The notes: a model not told the origin generated them from the letters alone. A stretch of 64,000 nucleotides of DNA from Thalassotalea euphylliae (GCF_003390375.1 NZ_QUOT01000001.1:3782001-3846000), one strand, 5' to 3'. Shown: positions 27,958 to 36,573, numbered from the stretch's first letter. Made by a program: numbers and translations.

Positions 27958-28554
27958 ACATTCTCCAGTGATGTCATGCTGGCTAGACTTAACTATGGCA
28001 CAAAATTATTAATTATCTGCCTTTCAAATATGTCAGCAGTTAAGCTAAATAAAGCAAAACTGAGCTTACTAGCGTGTTATCACAACAAGATGACAAGAGT
28101 TGTGATTTGCTAATTACTTGCTAGGTCTAACAGGTGTCCAATGTCGGTGACAATTGTCTGTTTTTTTGGCGGTTAATGCTGTTAACGATTGTTATCAAAG
28201 TGTTAGGCAATTGCTGTAGAGCGAATTGTCAATTATTCATTAAACGAATGTTGATAATGATTGATTTTAATTTCGAACAAGAAGAATTATTGAAATAAAA
28301 TTTTGTTTACAGGTTTTAAGTTGATTTATGTTTCATAAACGGGCGTTGGGTTGTTGAATCAACAAGCGTGCTTGATTATACTTTTCGTTAATTTTTGTAA
28401 ATCGTTAGCGACTATACAGCGACTAGTCAATGATTAGGCTTGGGCGAGCAACTAAAGCATCGCGAAATTGCCTTTGTATATTGGCTAAAGATTAATATCA
28501 ACAAGCTCACCGAAACTTCTATAGTTAATGTGATGCAAACCAAGAGTGTGCACT
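27958..28554. other. Gene-free divergent region between the RND operon and gcvT
   Basis: About 600 bases, very AT-rich, with no open frame of note. I looked for a glycine riboswitch (paired aptamer motifs with GGAGAG and CACCGAAGGGG-like blocks) ahead of gcvT, as found in Vibrio, and saw none. It should hold both divergent promoters and perhaps GcvA/Lrp-like sites, which I cannot identify by eye. Confidence 0.5.
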
Positions 28555-29643
28555 ATGACGAATAAAACCGTACTCCACGCCAAGCATATCGAAGCGGGCG
28601 CAAAAATGGTCGACTTCTACGGCTGGGACATGCCAATTAACTACGGCTCGCAAATTGAAGAGCATCACGCAGTGCGCCAAGACGCCGGTATGTTCGATGT
28701 ATCACACATGACCATTGTTGATATTAAAGGTAACGATGCTCAGGCTTTTCTACGTCGTTTAGTGATTAACGATGTTGCGAAACTTGATGTGGCGGGCAAA
28801 GCGCTTTACACCGGTATGTGTAATCACGAAGGTGGCGTAATTGACGACCTGATCATTTACTACTTCTCAACTACTGATTACCGCTTAGTGGTTAATTCGG
28901 CTACGCGTGAAAAAGATTTAGCTTGGCTTGCTGAGCAAGCAAAAGACTTCAGCGTCACCATTACCGAGCGTCCAGAATTCGCCATGATTGCTGTGCAAGG
29001 CCCAACAGCGAAAGAAAAAGTAGCAACCTTACTTAATGACGAACAAAAATCTGTTGTTGAAGGCATGAAGCCATTTTTCTCAGCACAAGCTGGTGATTTA
29101 TTTATCGCAACGACTGGCTACACAGGTGAAGCTGGTTATGAAATCGCGTTGCCAAACCAGCAAGCGGCAGATTTATGGCAGCAACTACTTGATGCGGGCG
29201 TAAAACCTTGTGGTTTAGGTGCGCGTGACACGCTTCGCTTAGAAGCGGGTATGAACTTATACGGTTTAGATATGGACGAGTCAATCTCACCACTAGCGGC
29301 AAACATGGCGTGGACGATTAGCTGGGACGACGAAACGCGTGACTTTATCGGTAAAGAAGTAATTGCTGCGCAGCGTGCTGCTGGCGACCAACCTAAGCTT
29401 GTGGGTTTAGTGCTAGAAGAGAAAGGCGTATTGCGCTCAGGTTTGAAAGTAATCACTGAACACGGCGAAGCTGTAATTACATCTGGTACTTTCTCGCCAA
29501 CCTTAGGCCACTCAATCGCCATGGCGCGTGTACCGCGTGCCGTTAAATTAGAAGACACCGTGCAAGTTGAAATGCGCAAGAAGTTGGTGGACGTGAAAGT
29601 GATAAAGCCGTCGTTCGCCCGCAATGGCAAAAAGGCGTTCTAA
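28555..29643 (+). CDS. gcvT: Glycine cleavage system T protein (aminomethyltransferase)
   Basis: 362 residues. GcvT transfers the aminomethyl carbon from lipoyl-GcvH to tetrahydrofolate, releasing ammonia. Diagnostic parts are the N-terminus HAKHIEAGAKMVDFYGWDMPINYGSQIEEHHAVRQDAGMFDVSHM, the folate-binding GYTGEAGYEIALP and the GLGARDTLRLEAGMNLYGLDMDE segment. I start at the ATG at 28555; an in-frame GTG three codons earlier is less likely. First gene of gcvT-gcvH-gcvP. Confidence 0.97.
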   Translation: MTNKTVLHAKHIEAGAKMVDFYGWDMPINYGSQIEEHHAVRQDAGMFDVSHMTIVDIKGNDAQAFLRRLVINDVAKLDVAGKALYTGMCNHEGGVIDDLIIYYFSTTDYRLVVNSATREKDLAWLAEQAKDFSVTITERPEFAMIAVQGPTAKEKVATLLNDEQKSVVEGMKPFFSAQAGDLFIATTGYTGEAGYEIALPNQQAADLWQQLLDAGVKPCGLGARDTLRLEAGMNLYGLDMDESISPLAANMAWTISWDDETRDFIGKEVIAAQRAAGDQPKLVGLVLEEKGVLRSGLKVITEHGEAVITSGTFSPTLGHSIAMARVPRAVKLEDTVQVEMRKKLVDVKVIKPSFARNGKKAF

Positions 29644-29749
29644 GTCAAATTTGCCATTAAAAGATTAGTTGATCTGTGAACTAATTCCTCTATATTTTTA
29701 GTGGGATTATTCACTTCACAAATTACGTTAAATATTAGGAACAAGAAAA

Positions 29750-30139
29750 ATGAGCAACATTCCTTCTGAGTTAAAGTACGCAACATCACACGAGTGGGTG
29801 CGTAACGAAGGCAACGGTATTGTGACTATCGGTATTACCGAGCACGCACAAGAATTACTGGGCGATATGGTATTCGTTGAGTTACCAGAAGTAGGCGACA
29901 GCGTGAGCACTGGTGACGATGTTGCAGTAGCTGAGTCGGTAAAAGCAGCGTCAGACATTTACGCGCCAGTAACTGGTGAAGTGGTTGAAGTTAACGAAGA
30001 CCTAGAAGACTCACCTGAGCTAGTAAACTCAGACGCTTACGGTGACGGCTGGATGTTCAAAGTAAAAATTGAAGATGAAAGCGAGTTAGAAAGCCTACTA
30101 GACGCAGAAGGCTACGAAAACTCAATTGACGAAGACTAA
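29750..30139 (+). CDS. gcvH: Glycine cleavage system H protein
   Basis: 129 residues, the expected length. The lipoyl attachment motif ESVKAASDIYAPVTGEV places the modified lysine at Lys65. The N-terminus PSELKYATSHEWVRNEGNG is typical. GcvH shuttles the aminomethyl group between the P, T and L proteins. AGGAAC precedes the start. It follows gcvT by 106 bases, and a terminator-like hairpin lies between it and gcvP, which could lower expression of the large P subunit relative to H. Confidence 0.97.
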   Translation: MSNIPSELKYATSHEWVRNEGNGIVTIGITEHAQELLGDMVFVELPEVGDSVSTGDDVAVAESVKAASDIYAPVTGEVVEVNEDLEDSPELVNSDAYGDGWMFKVKIEDESELESLLDAEGYENSIDED

Positions 30140-30158
30140 TCGTTAACACACATATACA

Positions 30159-30190
30159 AGCCCTGAACCCTGTTCGGGGCTTTCTTTTTT
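30159..30190 (+). terminator. Intercistronic terminator/attenuator between gcvH and gcvP
   Basis: AGCCCTGAAC and GTTCGGGGCT form an imperfect hairpin around CCT, followed by TTTCTTTTTT. It looks like a leaky Rho-independent terminator inside the operon, 20 bases after the gcvH stop. Confidence 0.7.
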
Positions 30191-30222
30191 AAATACGTAC
30201 GCAAATTTTAGTGAAGCTGTTT

Positions 30223-33126
30223 ATGACTACTCAATCCCAAGCACAAGTAACGCTAAGTGATTTAGAACAAACTCAAGATTTTATTCGTCGCCACATTGGC
30301 CCAGATGAAGCGCAAACCAAGGCAATGCTTGCCGATATTGGCGCTGAGTCGATAGACGCGCTAATTGACGAAATTGTCCCCAACGATATTCGCCTAGCAG
30401 ACTTGCCAGCGATTGAAGAAAGTAAAACAGAAGTAAAAGCACTAGCCGACTTAAAAGCGGTTGCGAGCAAAAACAAAGTCAATACTTCGTATATTGGCTT
30501 AGGTTATTACGGCACGTTAACACCAAACGTGATTTTGCGTAACGTATTGGAAAATCCAGGCTGGTATACCGCGTACACACCGTATCAACCAGAAATCGCG
30601 CAAGGCCGTTTAGAATCTTTACTTAACTACCAACAAATGTGTTTAGACCTAACCGGTTTAGACTTAGCGTCTGCGTCATTGCTTGACGAAGGTACAGCAG
30701 CAGCTGAAGCCATGGCATTGGCGAAGCGCGTTTCTAAAAACAAAAAATCGAACGCATTCTTTGTGGCTGAAGAAGTTTACCCACAAACGATTTCTGTTGT
30801 TAAAAACCGCGCGGAATTCTTTGGTTTTGACGTTATCGTAGCGCCTGCGGCCACCGTCGGTGAGCACGATGTCTTCGGTGCATTACTGCAATATCCGACA
30901 GCAACCGGTGAAATTGTTGATATCCGCCCATTAATTGAAGCAGTACAAGCGAAAAAAGGTATTGTTGCGGTCGCAGCTGATATCATGAGCTTGGTACTAC
31001 TGAAAGCACCAGGCGAGTTAGGTGCAGACGTGGTGATTGGTTCAAGCCAACGCTTCGGTGTGCCAATGGGCTACGGTGGCCCACACGCGGCGTTCTTTAC
31101 GACATCAGATAAGTACAAGCGCTCTATGCCGGGTCGTATTATTGGTGTTTCAAAAGACACCCGTGGCAACCAAGCACTGCGGATGGCGATGCAAACCCGT
31201 GAGCAGCACATTCGCCGCGAAAAAGCCAACTCAAACATTTGTACTGCACAAGTATTACTTGCCAATATGGCAGCGTTTTACGCGGTTTACCACGGCCCAC
31301 AAGGCTTAAAAACCATCGCGAATCGCATTCACCGATTAACCGACATTTTATGTTTAGGTGCAGCAACTAAAGGCTTGCAAGCAATTCACGCCAACTACTT
31401 TGATACCTTAACCTTTAATACTGAAAACAAAACAGAGATTGTTGCTCGCGCACTAGCGGCAGACCTTAACTTACGCACTGACGTAGATGGTCAAATTTCA
31501 GTATCACTCGATGAAACCACGACACGTGAAGACGTTGCGGCATTATTTGATGTGTTATTAGGTGAAGGTCATGGTTTAGACGTAGCAGAGCTAGACGCGA
31601 AAATCGTCGATTGTGGTCACTCGTCAATTCCAGCGGAATTAGTCCGTGAGTCTGAAATTCTGTCGCACCCAGTATTTAACTCGTACCATAGCGAAACTGA
31701 AATGCTTCGCTATATCAAAAAACTAGAAAACAAAGACTTAGCGCTTAACCATTCAATGATTTCGTTAGGCTCTTGTACCATGAAGCTTAACGCGACAGCA
31801 CAAATGATCCCTGTGTCGTGGCCAGAATTTGCCAATATGCACCCATTTGCGCCCGTTGACCAAGCACAAGGCTACGCAGAAATGATCGGCGAGCTTGATA
31901 AATGGTTAGTTGAGTTGACTGGCTACGATGCGGTTTCAATGCAGCCAAACTCAGGTGCGCAGGGTGAGTATGCTGGCTTAATTGCGATTCATAAGTATCA
32001 CCAAAGTCGTGGTGAAGGCCACCGTAATATCTGTTTAATTCCATCATCAGCTCACGGCACTAACCCTGCGTCGGCGCAAATGGTCGGCATGAAAGTAGTA
32101 GTGGTTGATTGCGATAAAAACGGTAACGTTGATATGGCCGATCTGAAAGCGAAAGCGGAAGAAATGGCCGAAAACTTATCGTGTATTATGATCACTTACC
32201 CTTCAACGCATGGCGTTTACGAAGAAACCGTACGCGAAATTTGTGAAGTGGTTCATGATAACGGTGGTCAAGTATACCTTGATGGCGCCAACATGAACGC
32301 TCAAGTGGGTATTACGTCGCCGGGCTTTATCGGCGCAGATGTCTCGCACTTAAACCTACATAAAACCTTTGCTATTCCACACGGCGGCGGTGGCCCTGGT
32401 ATGGGACCAATCGGGGTGAAATCTCACTTGGCACCTTTCTTACCAGATCACCCATTGATTAACGTTAAAGAAGGTACGCAAGGTAACGATGCTGTATCTG
32501 CCGCGCCATTTGGCTCTGCGGGCATTTTATGTATTTCTTACCTGTACATCGCCATGTTAGGTAAAAAAGGTGTAACCGATTCAACGAAATACGCCATCAC
32601 TAACGCTAACTACTTAGCGAAAAAGCTCAGCGAGCACTTCCCAATTTTGTACACAGGTGCAAATGGCCGCGTTGCTCACGAATGTATTGTTGATATGCGC
32701 CCATTAAAAGAAGCGTCAGGCATTACTGAAATGGACGTGGCTAAGCGCTTAATGGACTACGGCTTCCACGCACCAACTATGTCGTTCCCTGTGGCGGGCA
32801 CATTAATGATTGAGCCGACAGAATCAGAAAGCAAAGTCGAAATCGACCGCTTTATTGAAGCCATGGTGTGCATTCGCGATGAAATTCGCAAAGTCGAGCA
32901 GGGCGAGTGGACAGTAGAAGACAACCCACTTCACAATGCACCGCACACGCTAGCGGATATCACAGATGCTGGTTGGGATAGAGCCTACACAGTTGCAGAA
33001 GCAGTATTCCCAGTACCAGCGGCTGCCGCCAACAAATTCTGGCCAACAGTAAATCGCATAGATGATGTTTATGGCGATCGCAATTTGGTGTGTTCTTGCC
33101 CAAGTATTGATAGTTATAAAGATTAG
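30223..33126 (+). CDS. gcvP: Glycine dehydrogenase (decarboxylating), P protein
   Basis: 967 residues, close to E. coli GcvP (957). It decarboxylates glycine with pyridoxal phosphate and passes the aminomethyl group to GcvH. Two homologous halves are visible: the N-terminal half beginning DFIRRHIGPDEAQTKAML with SYIGLGYYGTLTPNVILRN, and the C-terminal half with the PLP lysine in LNLHKTFAIPHGGGGPGMGPIGV. The start is taken at the ATG at 30223, though an in-frame GTG at 30211 is possible. The stop codon is only nine bases from a mobile element terminus at 33136; the gene itself is intact. Confidence 0.97.
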   Translation: MTTQSQAQVTLSDLEQTQDFIRRHIGPDEAQTKAMLADIGAESIDALIDEIVPNDIRLADLPAIEESKTEVKALADLKAVASKNKVNTSYIGLGYYGTLTPNVILRNVLENPGWYTAYTPYQPEIAQGRLESLLNYQQMCLDLTGLDLASASLLDEGTAAAEAMALAKRVSKNKKSNAFFVAEEVYPQTISVVKNRAEFFGFDVIVAPAATVGEHDVFGALLQYPTATGEIVDIRPLIEAVQAKKGIVAVAADIMSLVLLKAPGELGADVVIGSSQRFGVPMGYGGPHAAFFTTSDKYKRSMPGRIIGVSKDTRGNQALRMAMQTREQHIRREKANSNICTAQVLLANMAAFYAVYHGPQGLKTIANRIHRLTDILCLGAATKGLQAIHANYFDTLTFNTENKTEIVARALAADLNLRTDVDGQISVSLDETTTREDVAALFDVLLGEGHGLDVAELDAKIVDCGHSSIPAELVRESEILSHPVFNSYHSETEMLRYIKKLENKDLALNHSMISLGSCTMKLNATAQMIPVSWPEFANMHPFAPVDQAQGYAEMIGELDKWLVELTGYDAVSMQPNSGAQGEYAGLIAIHKYHQSRGEGHRNICLIPSSAHGTNPASAQMVGMKVVVVDCDKNGNVDMADLKAKAEEMAENLSCIMITYPSTHGVYEETVREICEVVHDNGGQVYLDGANMNAQVGITSPGFIGADVSHLNLHKTFAIPHGGGGPGMGPIGVKSHLAPFLPDHPLINVKEGTQGNDAVSAAPFGSAGILCISYLYIAMLGKKGVTDSTKYAITNANYLAKKLSEHFPILYTGANGRVAHECIVDMRPLKEASGITEMDVAKRLMDYGFHAPTMSFPVAGTLMIEPTESESKVEIDRFIEAMVCIRDEIRKVEQGEWTVEDNPLHNAPHTLADITDAGWDRAYTVAEAVFPVPAAAANKFWPTVNRIDDVYGDRNLVCSCPSIDSYKD

Positions 33127-33130
33127 TTAA

Positions 33131-33135
33131 CTAAT
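33131..33135. repeat. Target-site duplication, gcvP-side copy
   Basis: CTAAT, directly before the TGATCAGG terminus at 33136. The same five bases directly follow the other terminus, at 36574-36578. Confidence 0.75.
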
Positions 33136-33201
33136 TGATCAGGACAATTGAAGTTGGAAACTAGGTAATTGTAGTTGGAAACAGCAAATCTAGTTGGAAA
33201 C
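33136..33201 (+). repeat. Dense transposon end (three subrepeats)
   Basis: After the TGATCAGG terminus come CAATTGAAGTTGGAAAC, AATTGTAGTTGGAAAC and CAAATCTAGTTGGAAAC. Each of the three variant left halves has its counterpart at the opposite end. In Tn7 the dense end is the right end, and it is the one next to the target gene, as here next to gcvP. Confidence 0.75.
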
Positions 33202-33211
33202 TATCAAAATG

Positions 33212-33243
33212 AAAAAGCGAGTGCTATGAAGCTCGCTTTTTTT
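33212..33243 (+). terminator. Intrinsic terminator inside the transposon end
   Basis: AAAAAGCGAG and CTCGCTTTTT form a perfect stem around a 10-base loop, followed by more T. It lies 11 bases inside the last dense subrepeat, so gcvP transcripts now end within the element. The A-rich left side makes it bidirectional. From here to 33468 I see no gene, only AT-rich sequence with a GAGAAT/ATTCTC inverted repeat near 33364-33390. Confidence 0.85.
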
Positions 33244-33486
33244 ATGCCACGCCAGTTTTAATTTACTCGACGGTTAGAACAATTCATCTATAAAATTAGG
33301 GTAATTTACCTAATTCTAATTAACGCATAATCATTTCGGTCTTGTGTGGTTAATCTCGCCGAGAATGAGAGTTTTCTCGGTATTCTCATTTAGAGCGAAA
33401 TTATCATTTCCAATTGCTTGAAAAAAATGAGTTACATCCAATATATTTTTGGGCTGGGTGAGAATTATTGAATCGACCAGACTACC

Positions 33487-34311
33487 CTAGACGTTTTCTT
33501 GATTCATAAAATAGGTTTTATCATAGTCAGTTGGAGACTGATTATTTAGATAACCATGTTTACGTTTGCTGTTATAAAACATTTCGATGTAATCGAAAAT
33601 ATCTTCCTTAGCTTTTTCTCTATTTTTGTATTTTCTTCGCTTGATCCGTTCACGTTTTAGCAACTGAAAGAAGCTCTCAGCAACAGCATTATCATGGCAG
33701 TTACCTCTACGACTCATACTGAGTGATAAATTATGCTCAGCAGCAAATCGTTGCCAGTCATAACCTGTAAATTGGCTGCCTTGATCGGAATGTATAATAA
33801 CCGTTTGCTTAGGTTTTCTTCGCCATACAGCAGCGAGTAATGCACTTAAGACTAAATCAGTATGCATCATCGATTGCATCGACCAGCCAACGACTTGCCG
33901 AGAAAACAAGTCGATAACTACGGCTAAATAGAGAAAGCCTTCGTGCGTATCAATATAAGTGATATCAGTTACCCAAGCTTGATTTGGCTGTACTACATCA
34001 AACTGTCGTTTTAACTGGTTATCTGCGACCACAGAAGGCTTAGTGCCATAGTTGCCTTTGCGCTTCTTATAGCCGACTTGAGCTTGAATGCCTGATAACT
34101 GCATTAATCGATGAACTCTATTCTTTGAGCAAACTTCACCTAAATCCAACATATCACTTTGAATTTTGCGATAACCGTAAACGCAGCCGCTTTCAAGCCA
34201 AGACTGTTTGATTAAACCCGTTAAGCGCTTGTCATCCTTAGCTCGCTTGGATTCTGGCTTTTGCAACCAAGCATGAAAGCCACTGCGGTGAACTTGCAAC
34301 GCTTGGCACAT
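33487..34311 (-). CDS. IS3-family transposase OrfB (IS A), DDE integrase domain
   Basis: 274 residues from its first Met; the frame is open back to about 34359, where a -1 shift on the A-AAA-G run (34357-34361) would fuse it to OrfA. An HTH_21-like part (MCQALQVHRSGFHAWL) precedes the rve/DDE core: WVTDITYIDTHEGFLYLAVVIDLFSRQVVGWSM (first Asp), VIIHSDQGSQFTGYDW (second Asp) and RRGNCHDNAVAESFFQLLKRE (Glu). All three catalytic acids are present and the frame is intact, so the element may be active. Confidence 0.93.
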   Translation of the reverse strand: MCQALQVHRSGFHAWLQKPESKRAKDDKRLTGLIKQSWLESGCVYGYRKIQSDMLDLGEVCSKNRVHRLMQLSGIQAQVGYKKRKGNYGTKPSVVADNQLKRQFDVVQPNQAWVTDITYIDTHEGFLYLAVVIDLFSRQVVGWSMQSMMHTDLVLSALLAAVWRRKPKQTVIIHSDQGSQFTGYDWQRFAAEHNLSLSMSRRGNCHDNAVAESFFQLLKRERIKRRKYKNREKAKEDIFDYIEMFYNSKRKHGYLNNQSPTDYDKTYFMNQENV

Positions 34312-34343
34312 CAGCTTTATGGGGTATTGGTTGAGCCGAGACT

Positions 34344-34637
34344 TTATGAACGTGTACTTTTCTTTGACTCGCCCGCAAAGTACACGGCGGCTTCCTTTAA
34401 TAGATCACGTTCTTGTTGAGTACGCTTTAGTTCTTTCTCAAGCGCTTTAATACGCTTTTCTTGCTCGGATAATTCTTGGTAGTGTTCGCTGTTACTGCCA
34501 TAGCGTTTTAACCAGATATAAAGACTATTTGTCGAGATATCTAACCGTTCTGCAACGCTTGCAACGGAGTGACCTTTTTCAGTCACTTGCTTAACGGCCT
34601 GAACCTTAAATTCTTCGGGAAATCTTTTAGCGCTCAT
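34344..34637 (-). CDS. IS3-family transposase OrfA (IS A), helix-turn-helix protein
   Basis: 97 residues: MSAKRFPEEFKVQAVKQVTEKGHSVASVAERLDISTNSLYIWLKRYG is the HTH_Tnp_1 domain that recognises the IS ends, followed by a leucine-zipper-like coiled coil (EQEKRIKALEKELKRTQQERDLLKEAA). Its 3' end overlaps the open frame of OrfB, the normal IS3 arrangement for making the OrfAB transposase by frameshifting. Confidence 0.93.
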   Translation of the reverse strand: MSAKRFPEEFKVQAVKQVTEKGHSVASVAERLDISTNSLYIWLKRYGSNSEHYQELSEQEKRIKALEKELKRTQQERDLLKEAAVYFAGESKKSTRS

Positions 34638-34778
34638 TCATCCTCCTAGGACACAAAGTTTACAACTTATTTGTGTCTAGGAAAATCTGGTCGATTCATC
34701 AATTCAATAAATATATTATCTAATACAATCTAAATTTGTACGGTAGTTTCAATTTGTACAGGGAATGAAGTGTAGTGG

Positions 34779-35695
34779 TCAACTTAAATTGGCCACGGTT
34801 TTGTATTCAAGCCAGTATCTTTTCTCTGACTCATTTGGGGTTAAACCAGCATTGTAGTGATGCGGCCTAACTGAGCTGTAATAACCAACAATATAGTGTG
34901 TTATTTCAGCTCTAGCTTCAGTAAAGGAACGGTAACCCGTTGTGGGTATCCATTCTGTTTTTAAACTTCTAAAGAATCGCTCCATCGGGCTATTATCCCA
35001 ACAATTACCACGGCGACTCATGCTTTGCTTTATCTGACAACGCCATAGCAATTGACGGTAGCTTCGGCTGGTGTAATGCGTCCCTTGGTCGCTATGGAAC
35101 ATCACACCTTTAGGCTTACCACGCATCTCATAAGCCATCATCAGTGCTTTGCTCGTCAATGCTGTATCAGGCGATAGAGACATTGCCCAACCAATCGGTT
35201 TTCTCGCAAATAAATCAATAACAACTGCTAAATAAGCCCAGCGATTGCCAACCCAGATATACGTAACATCACCGCACCAAACCTGATTCGGCTTAACCAC
35301 ATCAAACTGCTGATTGAGATGGTTAGGTATCGCCACATGCTCTTGATTTACTTTTCTATAACGGTGCTTCGGTAACTGGCAACTCACCAAGCCTAAACGT
35401 TTCATATAGCCTGTCGCCCTGAAACGTGAAATATCATAGCCACGGTCTATCGCTATCGTGGATATTGTACGAGAACCCGCTGCGCCATTACTTTCACGGT
35501 GGATTTGCTTAACGACAGCGATTTCTTTTAATTGCTTGCTATTCGGCTTCTTAGAGCGCTTATTCCAATACTTAAAGCTACTGCGATGAACATTAAATGT
35601 TTGGCAAATGGTGAATTCCGCATAGCTCTCTTTGAGTCGTTTAATTAGTTTAAATTGTTCATCGAGTCCGACATCAAGAGAGCGGTAGCCTTTTT
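34779..35695 (-). CDS. IS3-family transposase OrfB (IS B), read by -1 frameshift
   Basis: The frame is open from the slippery sequence A-AAA-AAG (35690-35696) to 34779, about 305 codons; the first ATG is only at 35405. Upstream codons read RSLDVGLDEQFKLIKRLKESYAEFTIC, the HTH_21-type start of OrfB. The DDE core has WCGDVTYIWVGNRWAYLAVVIDLFARKPIGWAM, VMFHSDQGTHYTSRSYRQ and RRGNCWDNSPMERFFRSLKTE, so all catalytic acids are present. Expression should be as an OrfAB fusion. Confidence 0.88.
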
Positions 35696-35956
35696 TAGAA
35701 TTTCCTTTTCTAATTCAATGCGTTTTATCTTTTTCTCAAGCTCTTTAATCTTACACTGCTCTGGTGTCATTGGGCTGGCTTTGCTGGTGATGCCTTTGCG
35801 TTCATTACGAAGCTGACGCACCCACTTATCCATTGTCGACTTACCAACGCTCATCGCTTCTGCTGCTTCTCGAACGGAATAACCTTGATCAACAACTAAT
35901 TGAGCAGCTTCTAACCGAAATTCTGGTGTGAAATTACGTTTGCCTGTTCTTGTCAT
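35645..35956 (-). CDS. IS3-family transposase OrfA (IS B)
   Basis: 103 residues: MTRTGKRNFTPEFRLEAAQLVVDQGYSVREAAEAMSVGKSTMDKWVRQLRNE is the HTH_Tnp_1 domain; the C-terminal ELEKKIKRIELEKEILKKATALL is the coiled coil. The A-AAA-AAG slip site lies within the Leu-Lys-Lys codons near its end. Confidence 0.92.
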   Translation of the reverse strand: MTRTGKRNFTPEFRLEAAQLVVDQGYSVREAAEAMSVGKSTMDKWVRQLRNERKGITSKASPMTPEQCKIKELEKKIKRIELEKEILKKATALLMSDSMNNLN

Positions 35957-36036
35957 TTTGTCACCTAATCAATTTTATGAGGTGATGATACCACCTCTAA
36001 CTAGGTGGCCAAATTTGTTATACCACTACATGATGA

Positions 36037-36141
36037 ATCACCGAAAAGAATACGTTGAAAGAGACAGTTCTCAAATTTGATGCGCCGACTGTTGTGTTTG
36101 GGAATTTGATTGAAGCTAACAAGAAAATGAACAAAGGCTAA
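36037..36141 (+). pseudogene. 3' remnant of an unknown coding sequence next to IS B
   Basis: One frame reads EKNTLKETVLKFDAPTVVFGNLIEANKKMNKG and stops at 36141. It has no start: the left side is cut by the end of IS B. Composition and residue pattern look coding, but I recognise no family. It is probably the tail of a gene lost from the transposon interior. Confidence 0.35.
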
Positions 36142-36185
36142 AGAACAATGTTAGATAAATAAAATTTCTAAGAGAGTACGTACAT

Positions 36186-36430
36186 ATGTATATCTCCCCT
36201 AGAATACGGACTGAACGAAGCACAGAATACAGCGGTAAAGTGGAGAATCATGATTACCAAATGTATCTTGTCACCAACGACATTGATTATACAAAAACCA
36301 AAGTGGAATTTGTTTGGAACCTCCTGTTTTGGCTGGTCAAGATGTAGTGGATAAACCAGCAAAAATTATCAAAGGTTGGAAATTGAATAGATGGTTAGGA
36401 TTGTTTAGGCTAGCTATACAAGCTCTGTAG
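36186..36430 (+). pseudogene. Short coding remnants at the far end of the transposon
   Basis: An ATG at 36186 (AGAGAG upstream) opens 53 codons, MYISPRIRTERSTEYSGKVENHDYQMYLVTN and onwards, ending TAG at 36347. In the frame two bases on, EPPVLAGQDVVDKPAKIIKGWKLNRWLGLFRLAIQAL runs to TAG at 36430. The overlap suggests one gene broken by a frameshift or internal deletion, but two unrelated scraps are possible. No family recognised. Confidence 0.35.
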
Positions 36431-36434
36431 CCAT

Positions 36435-36573
36435 GTTTCCAACTTGAATTGGATATGTACTTGGAGAAGCAGCAACTAAAACATTCAAAGTATCCAACTA
36501 CAATGTCTCAGACCCTACTTGGGAGACCTTTGAAAATACTGGGGGTTTTTTCCAACTAGATTTGACCTGATCA
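36435..36573 (-). repeat. Spread transposon end (three subrepeats)
   Basis: Reading inward from 36573 on the minus strand: TGATCAGGTCAAATCTAGTTGGAAA, then CATTGTAGTTGGATAC, then AATTCAAGTTGGAAAC. These are the three variants of the dense end, in reverse order relative to their terminus and spaced 55-58 bp. Confidence 0.72.

Larger units (their letters stand above)
33469..34698 (-). mobile_element. IS3-family insertion sequence A, complete, no target duplication
   Basis: 1230 bp. Terminal inverted repeats start TGAATCGACCAGA at both ends (33469 rightwards, 34698 leftwards) and continue into CCTAGAC with a few mismatches. It has the two overlapping frames orfA and orfB of the IS3 family. The bases directly outside (TAT on the left, TCA on the right) do not match, so no 3-4-bp duplication is present. 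Confidence 0.9.
34771..36030 (-). mobile_element. IS3-family insertion sequence B, complete, no target duplication
   Basis: 1260 bp. Inverted repeats start TGTAGTGGT at both ends (34771 rightwards, 36030 leftwards) and share TTGGCCAC further in. The element differs from IS A in ends and proteins. Outer bases (AAG left, TGA right) do not match. The 72 bp between the two IS elements (34699-34770) are AT-rich with a repeated AATTTGTAC and no gene. Confidence 0.88.
33136..36573. mobile_element. Degenerate transposon with Tn7/Tn5053-like ends, interrupted by two IS3 elements
   Basis: The element starts TGATCAGG at 33136 and ends with the complement CCTGATCA at 36573, flanked by the 5-bp duplication CTAAT. 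Each end carries three copies of a subrepeat with core GTTGGAAAC. At the gcvP side they start at 33153, 33174 and 33193 (21- and 19-bp steps). At the far side they lie on the other strand at 36435-36443, 36490-36498 and 36548-36556 (55-58-bp steps). One dense and one spread end, TG...CA termini and a 5-bp duplication are typical of Tn7/Tn5053/Mu-type (TnsB/TniA) transposons. Without its two IS elements it is only about 950 bp and has no transposition gene. Family placement is inferred. Confidence 0.7.

Noticed and set aside
28100..28545. Possible glycine riboswitch ahead of gcvT
   Set aside because: The region is long and lies at the right place, but none of the conserved aptamer blocks are visible, only AT-rich sequence with a chance CTCACCGAAAC.
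33136..33201. Three GTTGGAAAC repeats as a small CRISPR array
   Set aside because: Only about 10 bases are repeated, spacers are 9-12 bases, and the same motif occurs inverted at 36435-36556, which fits transposase-binding sites instead.
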